NCBI GenBank assembly: GCA_034387635.1
Contig: JAOANU010000010.1
Span: forward strand, 1,508,863 to 1,572,862
Source of the DNA: Rhodosporidiobolus odoratus
Lineage: Eukaryota > Basidiomycota > Microbotryomycetes > Sporidiobolales > Sporidiobolaceae
Direction: 5' to 3'
DNA: 64,000 nucleotides
Below the pieces are notes generated by a model, which searched no databases, was not told the origin of the DNA, and worked only from the letters and a program-made list of their open reading frames with translations. Positions 1 through 11,733 of this stretch are shown here, piece by piece (positions within the stretch are counted from its first letter, which is position 1; every line of letters begins with the position of its first letter). Position numbers and translations under genes: made by a program.

Positions 1-567
1 ACGAGCGGAGGTACTCTGTGCTTGCCCGTGTGTGCTTGTCGGTGTTTCTCGAGTTGATCGACGACAAAGGCAGCGACGTGATGAACCGTTGAAGTGGGCG
101 GAGGTGCGTTGGGTTGCAAGGGTGATGAGGCGTGGGTGGACATGGTCAGGGTCTGCTTTGCGAGGTGTAGAGTTTTTCGGTGTGTGTGAGTTGTCAAAGA
201 GAGAGCATAGACGGATTTAAAAGAAAGCAGACTCGGAGAGTGGGGGGGAGCGGAGCCGCTTCCGCTCTCAGCAAAAGTGCAGCACATTGTAGCATCTGCA
301 GACAGGTTAGATGCTCACAGCTCCCTTGAGTACATTGTGCTAATTTTCCACTTGTTCGTTTGACGAGCCGATTTCCTGTTTAAACATTCCTCGTTACTAC
401 TACTGTATCATCCTATACTTTGCTATCGCTCTCCTCGTGAAACACCGTGGACCGACTCTGAACCCACTCGAATCGTCTGACCGATTGTCCGACAAGCTCC
501 GCCCTACGCCCACCTCGTCAATCCCCTCAACCTCACTTGGCCTCCACTTTCACCAATCCCCTTCACA
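1..567. promoter_or_regulatory. Left-edge intergenic region and PEX13 upstream region
   Basis: No reading frame here resembles a protein, and no RNA gene is recognisable. The last 150 bases before the PEX13 start are pyrimidine- and C-rich, as is usual for 5' leaders in this window, so this part probably holds the PEX13 promoter and leader. The first 300 bases may belong to the 3' end of a gene lying outside the window. Confidence 0.4.
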
Positions 568-2227
568 ATGGCTCCCTCGCCCCCAAAGCCCTGGGAACGT
601 ACCGGAACTCTCTCGGCCTCTTCAACTTCAACAATCCCAAACGCCACTTCTGCGTCACCTGCCACCGGCGCCATTCCTTCGACCTCACCATCGGCTATCT
701 CGACCGGTAATCTCGCTTCAACCACTTCATCCATCACCGCTGCCCCAGCCTTACCAGACAGGCCACCAGGCATGACTGGTACGTGTCCATACTGAGCATG
801 CCCCTACTCGACGTTGGCTTGACTGGTCAACTTTGTTCTCGACTTGCAGCCATGTCCGCGACTCCGACTGGAGCGTATGCATCCGTTGGCACGGTGAGTC
901 ACACGCTCCTCGTCCTCTGTCGTGCCGCTTGAACAGGCTCTCCGGCGGCATGCGACACCGCTGCCATCGGGCGGGGGGGGGGGATTTTGCACTTTTCCCA
1001 CTCGCTCCCTGGAAATGGTTCCCGCCGGGCGGCAGGCTGTTCACCTTTTTTGAAACTCGAGACTGACCACTGCTCTTGGTGTAACAGCTCGCCACCTCTC
1101 CCTACTCCGCTTCCCCGTACTCGTCCCCCTACTCTCGCTACGGCTCCAACCCGTACAACTCGACCTACGGCGGCTACGGCTCGAGCCTGTACGGCAACTC
1201 GGGCATGTACGGCTCGTCAATGTATGGCGGGTATGGCGGAGGAATGTACGGCGGTATGGGAGGCGTCGGCGGAGGGATGTACGGGTCTCCTATGGGAGGA
1301 ATGGGTGGGGGCATGTACGGTCCCGGACCAGGTGGAGGGATGGCCGAACTGTCGCTCTCACAACGCATGGAGCACGGTACAGCCGCCACGTTTGGAGTCC
1401 TCCAGTCTCTCGTCGGCGCCGTGGGTGGATTCGCCCAAATGCTCGAAAGCACCTTCATGGCGACTCACTCGTCGTTCTTCGCCATGATTGGAGTGGCCGA
1501 GCAGTTTGCTCACCTGAGGAATTACCTCGGTCAGGTCTTGAGCGTGTTTGCGTTGATTAGGTGGTGCAAGGGGATTTTGTATCGGTTGGTCGGGAAGGTT
1601 CCGCCCGGCGAAGGAGGCGGGATCACCGCCGAAGGGTTTCAGGCATTCCAAGCAGGTGCAGCAGCAGGAGGCGGAGGAGGACCCGACAAACCCAAACTTT
1701 CAAAACGTCCCCTCTTTGTCTTTCTCCTCGCCGTGTTTGGTCTACCTTGGGCCATGAACCGTCTCGTCCGACTCATCACGGCTCGACAAGAAGCCGAAGC
1801 CGCAGCTCGAGGTCTCGACCTCATGGGTCGTCCTCTTCCCTCTTCCTCGTCTGCCTCGGCCAACTCCAACAACCCGACCGCCCCCCTCGATCCCAGTCAA
1901 CTGACTTTCGTCCGAACCCTCCACGCCTATACCCCTCCCCCCGAAACGGCCGACAAAGAACTCAGCTTCACCAAGGATGAAGTTCTCGCTATCCTTTCCC
2001 CGACGAGGGAGGAACGACTCGCCCAGGCCAAGGCGGACAAGATTGAGGGACGCCGAGAGGGGGAAGGGGCGAGTTGGTGGATGGGTAGGACGAGGGATGG
2101 GAGACTTGGCTGGTTGCCGAGTAATTTTGTGGCCGAGTTGCCGATGAATGGAGTCAGGGCGGGGGTGGAGGGAAAGAAGGTTGAGACTGGACAGCAGAAA
2201 AAGGTCGAGGGGGACGGTTCGGCTTGA
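568..2227 (+). CDS. PEX13: Peroxin-13, peroxisomal import docking protein
   Basis: Component of the peroxisomal membrane docking complex (Pex13-Pex14) that receives cargo-loaded Pex5 and Pex7. Three exons, 568-778, 850-893 and 1088-2227, join in frame to give 464 residues. The N-terminus carries the conserved PPKPWE motif right after the start. It is followed by a Ser/Thr/Pro-rich stretch and a long Gly/Tyr/Met-rich segment (YGGYGGGMYGG type) typical of Pex13. Next come hydrophobic segments around the FGVLQSLVGAVGG and LFVFLLAVFGLPWAMNRL regions. A C-terminal SH3 domain starts at about TFVRTLHAYTPP and includes the GRLGWLPSNFV motif. Introns use GTACGT and GTGAGT donors and CAG acceptors. The ATG at 568 is chosen because the PPKPWE motif follows at once. 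Identification is secure. Confidence 0.95.
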
Positions 2228-2902
2228 ACCTTGAAGGGGTCATGTTTTGTGTGGCTTTGCCCTGTTCTTGTTGTAGCTTGCCCGTGCGTGCCCTTTTCCA
2301 CTCTACCGCTGTCCTGCTCCTGGTCGGACTGACCTCGCCCACTCGTCGCTACAGATTATGCAGTAATGCATCCGTCGTAAGGGCCGAACCACTCGCCATC
2401 ACTTCTCTCAGATAGTCTCGAGCTGCCTTTCCCGGCTGCCTCTGCGCTCCATCCAGCTCTACCGTTTCGCTGGCCAATCGCCTGCACCCACCATACCTAC
2501 TGCGCCCAGTGCTCGCTTCCCCGTGTCTGAGCAGTCAACTTAAGCGTACTGCAGTTACAACAAGTAGAGCAGGTACAACCTCCAGTCGCGTCCAACGTAC
2601 AAGCGGAAATGATGAATAACGATAGTCAGAGGCGAGGCAAGGAGCGGAGGAACAGCAGGTCGAGGTGAAAAAGGGGAAACATGCGCCGAAGAGGGCGGAA
2701 AATCAACGGGGTTGCGAGTGCGAGTGAGTTGTATAGTTGAGTGACGGACGATGGACAAGTACAACAAGGGGAAAAGAACATGGGTGATTTAACAGGAATG
2801 ATGCGACTTATGGAAAGCTATATAGGGTACTAGTAGAGAATGTACTACTGGGTTTGTGCAGTGTGGGCCGAAAGAAGGGAGTGCTGGCGGAAAGACATGG
2901 GC
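2228..2902. other. Convergent intergenic region, PEX13 / hybrid kinase
   Basis: Stretch between the ends of two convergent genes. I see no credible coding frame, tRNA or repeat. It presumably holds the 3' UTRs and polyadenylation signals of both genes. Confidence 0.5.
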
Positions 2903-5900
2903 TCAAACCTCCCCTTCACCGTAAGAAGGATGAGAAGGTCGACGTCTCAAGGCTCCTTCCGTATCCTCAAATCGAGGTCCCGAGCCTGAGGAGGGGTGGG
3001 GATCGAAGGAACCATAGTCGAGGCTTGACTTTGACTTGGAATGGGAGTGCGTGCTGGATTTGCTGGATAGAGGGGTTGGGCCGGGTCGATTGGAATGAGA
3101 TGGTTGCAGGGCGCGGATGATGGTAGATTCGAGGACAGCGGAGCGGACGGGCTGCGTCGGGGCGGAAGCGGGAGATCAGTCTCGAGCCTCCAAGCAGAAG
3201 GAAAAAGAGACGGGTACACACCTTGGAGAGATAGCCGTCTGCACCGTTGGCCATGAAGGCTTCCTGATCGCCCTTCAAGGCCGAAGCTGTCAGCGCGATA
3301 ATCTTGACTTTGGCGACGAGTGGGTTAGCTGAGCGTCGGATCCGGATCGTCGTCTCGAGCCCGTCGATACCGTCCATCTGTGCGCGGAGGGAACCAGGGG
3401 TGAGTCCGGGAAAAGGGTGAAGTGCAAGGATGGACGCACCTGATGATCCATCAGGATGAGGGCGTATTCCTTCTTCTCCACCAAGTCAAGTGCCTCGTAT
3501 CCGTTGCTAGCGGATTCGACCTGGAAGCCCACTGTAAGAGCAGCTCGTCAGTCATAGATGCAAGAAGAGGAAAGTGCGAGACGAGAACGAACTCTTGACG
3601 AGCAGTCGAGCGATAATCGAACGGTTGAGCTCGTTATCGTCAACCACGAGGATGGTCACTTTCGAGCGGTCGATATCTTGCGGTTCTTGGACGGGTTTCG
3701 CTTCGGTAGGTGCGGCTTTGTGGGCTTGTACCTTCAACAGGGTGAGTCGAGCCGACATCTGAGTACCCTTGCCGTACTCGGACTGCATGTCGATTGTTCC
3801 ACCCATGAGCTCGATGAGCTGGCAGTAGAGTAGCGTCAGGAGTGGGGCTAAGGTGAGGAACAAGAAGAGGAGAGGACGCACGTTCTTCGAGATGGACAAG
3901 CCTAGTCCGCTACCGCCAAACTGTCGCGAGGTAGAGATGTCGGCTTGTCTGAAAGGGTGAATGAAGGAGCATCGGAAGCATCAGCTGCGTACGAGTGATG
4001 GAAGAACGGGTATGGACTGACTGGAAAGGCTTGAACAGCAGTTTGATTGCCTCCTTCCGAATCCCGACTCCAGTATCCTTGACCTGCCAAAGCACGGTGA
4101 CACTCTTGGCGTCTTCAGAAATCCGCTTGATGACGAGCTTGATCGAGCCGGTCTTGGTGAACTTGATCGCGTTGCTGAGGAGGTTACCGATGACTTGTCG
4201 CAAGCGGGAGACATCGCCCAGAACATGGCTATCGAAGGTGTCGATGTCCTCGATGAATTCGAGTCCTTTTTTGTGAACGGCGGTAGCGAAAAAGCTAGCG
4301 TCGGAAGAGAGCTGATTCAGGTCGAACGGGCGGGCTTCGAGGTCAAGCTTGCCGGCTTCGACTTTGCCCATGTCCTGCAGAGAGCGAGGGGATCAGCAAC
4401 AGCTCGGGGTTACAGGGGATGTGTGACAGACTGACCAGTACCTGCCCAATCATCTCCAGCAGAACGTCACCGGAACGCAGGATCTGCGAGGCGAGGTTCC
4501 GCTGCGACTCTCCCAGCGGTTCCGCCAGCAATAGCTCCGACAGTCCCAGCATATGGGCGATGGGCGTCCGAAGCTCGTGACTGGCATGCGCAAGGAACTC
4601 GCTTTTCAAGCGCGAGGACTCGGATGCGGCAGTCTCCGACGCTTGAAGCTTGGCGCGCTCTTCGTAGGATTGCCGGAGTCGTTCTTGAGTGTGGACGAGG
4701 TCGGTCACATCGTGTGCGACGATGATGCAGCCGGCGATGAAGGAGGTACCGTTAATCTTGGTTTGCGTGAGTGGAGTGAGCTACAGGCCAAAAGAGGTCA
4801 GCGTAAGCACGAAAGACAGGAAGGGAGGACTGCGTTACCAGGCAGCGGAAGCTTCGCGAGAACCGCGTTAAGCCCACAACCTGCCCGTCCGCCTGCACAA
4901 ACAAGGGTCGCACGGCAGTCAGCACAGGCCTAACTCGTAGCGCAACGGAAGAGTGACACACCTCTGCGCCAGCAAGTACCCGCTTGACTGCGTCCAAGAA
5001 ATCCTCGCCCGGCGAGAGCCGACTGAGCGGGATTCCCTCGACTTGGCCAGCGATCTTCTCTTCCTCCAGTATCCGCTCAATCTCAGCGCCAGCGGTAAAG
5101 GTGATTCGCTGCTGAGTATCGACCGCGATGAGGAGGCAGCCTGCTCCTGCCAGAACGGCTGCGTTCTGCTGGAGGGTTTCGCGGAGCTGCTCGCGCATCT
5201 GCGGGAAGTCACGGATAAGCGAGTGAGGTGCGAATGACTATGAAGAATGCTTACCGCTCGCAATTCTTCGAAGTCGGTGCAGGTACCGAACCATCCCTCT
5301 GACGAGCGGGGCGCAAACAAAGGAGGGATTATAGTGGTCGGGTCAAGTAGGCAATTGCAGAACGGAAGAGGCAGGATTGTGAGTCTTGTCGGGGCGAGGC
5401 ATACCGGCAAAGCACGTACGGATCGTCCCGTCTGCGTCCCTGAAAGGCAGAGCCCGCCCGAGCATCCACCTCCAGGCTCCGTCATATCGGCGACACCGGT
5501 ACTCGACAGCATAAGGTTCCCCCGTCTCGAGCGAGTGACTCCATGCTTTGAGGCAAGCCGGCATGTCGTCTGCAAAATGGAGGGATACATTTAAGGTAGA
5601 TCAGGGAAGGATCGGTACTAGCAGCGGGAGGATTGTATGGATAGCGCACCTTCGTGGAAGGGGGATTGCCAGCCGAGACCGAGGGACTGCTCGGGTTCGA
5701 GACCGGTGTACTGCATAAGTCACAAAGGAGGCGGTCAGTCGGATTGCACGTAGCGTCAGGCTGGGAGGAACCTAGAGCGGTAGAAGGAAACGAAGGAAAC
5801 GAAGGAAAGGGGAAAAAACGCACCTGATACCACATCTGGTTAAAGTAGTCGTGAGAGCCGAGCGGCGTCGTTCGCCAGACAAGATGCGGCATGAAATCGA

Positions 5901-8447
5901 GAATCTGGCGGTAATATTCCGACCGATTCTTCGACGTCTTCCTCTTCCCCTCCGACCTCTCCGCTCTGACCCATCGTTTTCGATCGTCAGTGACATCCCG
6001 AATGACGAGCACTCCTCCGAGATGTTGCTTCCCACCGTCGGCTTTGGGTGCGAAAATGGGAGCGGCGGTGATTTCGACAACCCGTCTCCTGATCCTCTTC
6101 TTCCGACCGGCAAACATGCCCGCACTGGTCGAAGTGGACGAGACGAACGAGTCATACTTGAGAGGTCCGGAGGCGCTGGACGGTGCAGCAGAAGAAGGAG
6201 CGGAAGATGCGGGAGCGGGTGCGGTGGAGGCGGCTTCCCAAACCTCGACTTCTATCCCGACTACCATCTGCTGCCGAGCTTCTCCTCCTGCACCGGCATC
6301 GTCGTGGTCGTCGTCACTGTCTTCGCTGGCTGAAGGGGGCTCCTCCCCCCTCCGAGCGCACATCTCCAACAAAGCCTCGAGGGGGTCGATGCGCCGTACT
6401 GAGAAGGTCTGGTCAAAGACACGGTAGCACTTCTTCCCACTTGCATTCGTTCCCACACCTCCGGCAGCGATGAAGGAAGGCGGATTCATGCTCGCGCTCG
6501 AACCTGGGGAAGTCGAGGGAGGTGCCTTCCCCAAAGCCGCCTTCCTTCGCTCATCGGAGACGAGACTTCGAGCGAGGATTGAGGAGACGGTGGTTCGGTA
6601 GCGGTTCGTGTCCGCGGCTCGCCCTATCCTTAAACCGCTCCCTGCAGTGCCTTTGCCCCTATCGACCGCAACCGCTTCGCCGCTGCTGATGATGGAGGCG
6701 AAGCTGAGATCGTTTGTCTCGAAGGGATTGGCGCGGGTGGCGGCGGTGGGCGAGAAGAACGGGGGCGAGGAAGTGTTGCTAAGGTGGGTACTGGCGGATG
6801 TAAACGACCAAGGCTCGTCGTGAACAGACCACTGGCCAAGGTTCCACCACTCCTCCTTCATCCCACTAGCGGGCGCGTCGAGAGAAGCGTTCATGGCACC
6901 GTCCTTGTTCGGCGAGAGACCGTCGTTTGCCGGTACGCCCATGAGGAGCTCCCGTGCAAGGGCGTTGACGTAACCGCTGCTCAAGTCCGCATCGGAGATG
7001 ATGACGCCGCAGTTGGGTAGAGAAGCGATGGTGGCATGTTTTAGGAGGGAAGGAAGGTCTGGCGTAGGCTGTGATTCTTGTATAGGGGGTGGGAGCGAGG
7101 TTGGGCGAGGAGACCTGGGCGGCGGTGGCTTCATGGACTGGTCGGAGCTGGTAGAGGAAGAAGGGGCGAGCGATGGATTCGAGAGAGGGCCAGACTAAAT
7201 TGGGTGGTACACACTGGGTCAGCAAATATACGGACTGAATCTATGAACAAACTTACGTCTTCTTTCGATACCCGTCCGTTCTCCTGCACCTGTGCGGAAT
7301 GGAAGGGTCGACTCGCTTCCCATTCTCCGGCCGAGCCGAGTGCTGGAGAAGAAACCGCCGTTCCACCAGGCGTTTGCCGCACTCGCTCCCGAATCGCCCC
7401 GAGACTGTCCCGTCTCACTGCGAGGGCGGACAATGCAAACGGGTTAGAAAACCCTGCAGAGCCGAGCGTTGGCGTTCGCTCCGAATTTGATTCGCGACGA
7501 CGTAAGCTGGCGGCGGGTGAGGCGGTTTGTAAGGACGGTACGGAGAGTGATGGAGCGGCAGAAGGAGCGGTCGAAGTGGAGTCGGGTGGAGGAAAAGAGC
7601 AAGCTGCGAACGCGGCGGGAGGGGCGGGAGTCGGCCGCTGGGTCAAGGTAGGGGCAGAACAGGACGCAGAGGGCGGGAAGAAGGTATCTTGCGAGGAGGC
7701 AGGAGGGGTGTCGAGGGAGAAGGAGCGACGATGGGAGTGGAGCTTGTCGTGCATTGGACGGAGAGCTAGCGGGCGTTCCTGCCAAGGGCGAAGGAGGAGG
7801 ACGGAGAACCAGCCGGCGGACGGTTGAGTTGGCACGACGGTGTCGCGTCGATTCAGCCAAGGTGGAGACTCCTCGGCGGTTCGATGTGACCGAGAGGACG
7901 CCTGACCCGAACCATTTGCGAACGTTCCATTCCCATTCCCGGCTTGGGGAGGGATCAAGCGGGTGATCTTGGCCTCGGCCGCCCACCTCAACCCGGCCAG
8001 CTTTCCCGTCTTGAGCTCAAGTCTGTCCCCTTCACCCCAACTCCACTCTCCGCCAGCAGCAGTATCTTTGGCCCGCTCTTCCTGCCTCTTTGCCAGCTTC
8101 TCGAGCTCCTTCCGGATTTTCTCCTCCGGTCCTGAGCCGTCCTTCATCTCGTTCGTGACGCAGAAGAACACGTCGACTCCGCCCGGTGGGAAGTCGCCGC
8201 CACCGTGAGAAGGGCCACCATGCCCGCTCGTAACGCCGAATACTGCCCGTGCGGCGTCGTTCAGCGAGTGCAGACGCAGGTTCGAATCGAAGAGGAGGTG
8301 CGGGAGCGGTAGAGCATGTAGTAGGGTGGAGGAGAGGGCGGGTGTGTCCGATGTGGAAGATTTCGGCGCGGGGGTCAGGACGGAAAATGGCGGCGACGGA
8401 AAAGTCGGGGTCGATTGCGCCTGGAAGAACGGGGGTCGAGCGACCAT
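2903..8447 (-). CDS. Hybrid histidine kinase with two PAS domains and a receiver domain
   Basis: Sensor of a multistep phosphorelay, expected to pass phosphate from its own His to its receiver Asp and on to an HPt protein (Ypd1 type). Fourteen exons sum to 1,531 residues: 7257-8447, 5824-7194, 5650-5710, 5420-5569, 5255-5298, 4962-5198, 4839-4892, 4436-4780, 4022-4374, 3882-3948, 3593-3818, 3440-3531, 3222-3377 and 2903-3151. A long Ser/Pro-rich N-terminal half contains weak PAS-like segments. A clear PAS/PAC unit follows (MPHLVWRTTP to WFGTCTDFEELR), then a second PAS-like region and a short coiled coil. The HisKA H-box is HASHELRTP, with the His codon at 4577-4579. The HATPase shows NLLSNAIKF, DTGVGI and GSGLGLSISKN. 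The receiver has ILVVDDNELN, a phospho-Asp codon at 3446-3448 (LILMDHQMDG) and YLSKP. No membrane segment is seen, so it is probably cytosolic. The fungal HK class is not assigned. Confidence 0.9.
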
Positions 8448-9940
8448 ATCTGCAGAGTATAGCGGTCAGGCATACGATACCGCACGCGCAGACATGGCTA
8501 CACACCTTGAGGACGGGCTGCCTCGGCTGATGGAACGTGCTGCCCGAAAGTACGAATCCAGACGTCAAGCGTTCAACCTGCTTGAGTTGAGCACACGGAA
8601 GTCAGAGCTTCAGTAGTCCACTCGAGGTATGGCAGCCCTGTCGAGCAATGAAAGGCCCGCTACTCCTGCTTTTACTCCTGCAAAGAAAGGCTCCTTGACC
8701 AGGTCTTTGTCCCGAAGGTGTCCCCTCTCCGCCAGCGCCCAATGGGCGCTTACACTACGCTTTCCTGACAGCCCTTATGTCGCTCCCGCCCGTACCATTC
8801 TCGCCCAACCGACACTTCAGCTTGATGACGCTCCCGTTCACCGACGATGAAGCGTCGATGGTACTTGTGTTGAAAAATCTGGCCAGCAAGCGGGGAGGCG
8901 TACGCGGACTCACGAGACTATAGCGTTACACTTGAGGAGGTGCGTGGACTGTTTAGATGAGATCGAGTGCCGTAGAAGAGGGGGAATTGATGGGAGGCGG
9001 GATGAAGCAAGTAGAGTCGCGTCGGTGATGGGCGATACCGGAGTGTGCTTTGCGGGCTCGGAGTCGACCTAGTTGGAACGATGCCTCGATAAGTTAGTAG
9101 GCTATAGCACAGCTTTACCTATGAGATGACTATGAGATGAGCGCACGAGAAACGTCTAAGGGCGGCTGGAAAACGTTTCAGCGGTCTAGACCTTTTCTCG
9201 CTCGTTCCGTCCTTTCTTCTTCTCCGCCCGGACACCCGCCCAACACCCGCCCCATAACTTGATGGCAGACAACTTACTCGGAGGATGCTGCTCGGAGTCG
9301 AGTAAGCGCATAGCGGAAGCTCTAGAGTTGGCCTGCATCGCGTCGTCACCGAGTTTCCTTCGATTCTGCTTTCCGCCTGCTCAGCGATCGTCCTCCCGTT
9401 TGTACACTAGCTCTGCACACTGTTTCAGAACCTCTCTACACCTGCATGCAGGTACAGTCCCTCCAGTCAGCAGCGGTCGACGGAAGGAAGTCCGCCTCTG
9501 GTTTTCCTTCTTTCGCACCCGCGACTTTAGCTTGATGATACCGTTGTCTCCTCATGTGAGCTCTTGTCTCTTGGGTGAGTGCATATACCCGAGATGGTGT
9601 CCCTGCTGCACTACTTGTCGCAAATCAGAGCGCAGACTTAGTTGCTACGAGGTGCTGCAAATAGGAAGTTGAGAAGGTCAAGTTTGCTCCGCTCGCCCTG
9701 TGCTGATTATCTCGCTTACGGAGTTCGCTACTGGGTATCCAAACGAGTAATAGGGCTGGGGAGATGCCCGAGCCGCCCGCAGACGAGCTCTCATAGGGTA
9801 TCAGGTAAGAAGGAGCTCGGAGAACGGAACGAAAGAAATGCAAGTCACAGCAAAAGCACGTCCACAACAATGCACAACAAGACTACAGTCAACAAACGGC
9901 GACAATCAACGAAACCCGACCATATCTTCCATCCTATCTC
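8448..9940. promoter_or_regulatory. Long intergenic region upstream of the hybrid kinase
   Basis: About 1.5 kb lies between the kinase start and the end of the next minus-strand gene. A CAG acceptor two bases upstream of the kinase ATG suggests a 5' UTR intron reaching into this region. A short direct repeat (ctatgagatga, twice) occurs near 9119-9140. Scattered frames of up to 137 codons have no protein-like composition. No tRNA or other RNA is recognised. Confidence 0.45.
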
Positions 9941-10960
9941 TCAAGGCGCCGCTTTCGCCCCATGACTGGCAAGCATCTTCCACCCTTCAGCCCGGCACGC
10001 CAAAACCGACTCGAACGACTTGACTACTGTCAAGAGAGCTTCGCTGTGTCTCCCTGTCGGTGTAACAAGCACCGGCGGTGTCGAGCCCGATGTAGAGGAC
10101 GCGGGAAAAAAGGTGGCGGAAGTGAGGTGTGGGGCCGAGCGGGATTGAGGCAGAGATGTGGCCGAGTAGTGGAGAGGCTGGGTGGTCACAGGAGTGGGGT
10201 GGGTAGCTTGAGGAGGTGGGACAGTGGAGGGGAGGGAGAAAGACCGCTTACGTTGCTCGAGGTCGGAACGGGAAGTAGGGCGAAGACCGGCGGGAAGAAT
10301 GGAACGAAGCGGAGGGAGCGGAGAGGCGGATCGATGACGAGAAGGTAGCTGCAGCGAGGGCGATATCCGAGAAGAGAAAGCAGGAGCAAGAGTCGATGCT
10401 GGCGCTGGCAGCGCTGGAGCGGGATTGTCGAAGAACGCGACCATGTCGGCTGGGTTTTCCTGCTTCATCCTTTTCACCCCGACTTTCCCGCTCTGAGCCT
10501 GCTTATCCTCCCAGCTTCCACTCCTCCGCTTCCGCACTTGCGATTCCAACGCACTGGCTGCCGCATCCGCCGCCTTCCTCGTGATGTCTCCCTCGCATTC
10601 TGCCCATTTCTCCCGCAATAGCTCGTAGGCTCGTGCGTATACGTCTGCGGTGGGGACTGGCCCAGGCTTTGGGGCGAGAAGAGGAGGTGGAGCCGTTGCC
10701 GAGGGTGGAGGATACTGCGGTCGAGGGTGGAGGAGTTCGGGTTGGCGAGACGAGGAGGACGCGCCGACGGGTGGTAACGGGGTGGCGGATGGGAGTGCAG
10801 GTGATCCGGGCAGCGAGAGTGACGAGAGGGGTGGGAGGACTGTACGAGGGCGTCGTGGAGGGGCCTCTTGAACGCTTCGGGTCGACGAGGTTGAGGAGGA
10901 AGAGCGCTGCGAACAGGTGTAGGGGGCGGGTTCCACTGGAGGAAGGGTGGAAGCGGTCAT
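9941..10960 (-). CDS. Hypothetical Ser/Pro-rich protein
   Basis: Single open exon of about 339 residues. I chose the ATG at 10960; the open frame runs 11 codons further upstream without another ATG, so an upstream exon is possible. Composition is mostly low-complexity Ser, Pro, Ala and Thr, suggesting intrinsic disorder. One charged, probably helical block stands out in the middle (about residues 95-150): YARAYELLREKWAECEGDI followed by a basic patch with RKRR. A second ordered patch lies at the C-terminus (ALLTVVKSFESVLACRAEGW). The basic patches could be nuclear localisation signals, which is inference. No known domain is recognised. Codon use (C at third positions) matches neighbouring genes, so it is probably real. 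Confidence 0.6.
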   Translation of the reverse strand: MTASTLPPVEPAPYTCSQRSSSSTSSTRSVQEAPPRRPRTVLPPLSSLSLPGSPALPSATPLPPVGASSSSRQPELLHPRPQYPPPSATAPPPLLAPKPGPVPTADVYARAYELLREKWAECEGDITRKAADAAASALESQVRKRRSGSWEDKQAQSGKVGVKRMKQENPADMVAFFDNPAPALPAPASTLAPAFSSRISPSLQLPSRHRSASPLPPLRSILPAGLRPTSRSDLEQRKRSFSLPSTVPPPQATHPTPVTTQPLHYSATSLPQSRSAPHLTSATFFPASSTSGSTPPVLVTPTGRHSEALLTVVKSFESVLACRAEGWKMLASHGAKAAP

Positions 10961-11733
10961 GTCGTGGGAGTCGTGCGAAGCAGTAGAGGGCAAGGAGACG
11001 ATGCGAGAAGAAGATTGACGGGAGCTGGAGCTGAATAAGCGACTTGGGCGGAAGACAAGAAGGGAGAGGGTGTCGCAGCGGAACCGCAGGCTGGCTAGTC
11101 AGCAAGAGGACAGCAAGAACGAGACAGCGCAAAGCTACGCGCAGGCGGGAAGATCCAAAGCAGAGAAAGAGCTGGACCGCCTCATAGGCCTCATCTCGCG
11201 GAAATTACGAAATGGGCCACCTTCGAGGTCACCCTCCTCTCGCGAGCGAGGCCGCAATTTATGGCATCCCGCGCCGAGTCCAGTCCTGTCGGGCCGAAGT
11301 CGCCAAGGCCACAGAGTCCACCCGGACTTTCGTCCAGGTCTAGGAGGACGAGAAGAGATGGAGATGGTCCAGACCTCCATATTCCGCATGCGATGACCTG
11401 GCCGTCGACCTCTTCAACCGACCTGGACCAGGCGATCCTGCTTAGGGTACGATAAACTCATCTCGGGCGGGTTGCAGCCGCCGTGCGGTGCTTGCATGGG
11501 GGGGAGAGACCACAGCGACCCGCCTCTCGCGATTGAATTGCAGACCTTCTCAGGTCAGATTTTCCTGCTCGTTACTTCCGGCCTGTCGCAGTCAGGTAGA
11601 GGGGTACAGCTACCGTTACAGCGTCCGAGGCGCGTACGCAAGCAGGAAAGGAGAAAAGACACTGAACAACAAGCTAGAAAGCGCACCTTCAAACCTTACT
11701 CCCTCTACCCAGTTCCCACGAACCCAACCCCAC
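10961..11733. other. Intergenic region between two minus-strand genes
   Basis: Holds the 3' flank of CAC2 and the upstream region of the hypothetical protein. Plus-strand frames at 11070-11396 and 11261-11455 have somewhat protein-like composition, but I could not join them to a start, splice sites or a known family. They are not called as genes. Confidence 0.35.

Noticed and set aside
7078..7827. Plus-strand open frame of 249 codons
   Set aside because: Antisense to the Ser/Pro-rich N-terminal part of the hybrid kinase, where the minus-strand frame splices cleanly into PAS and kinase exons.
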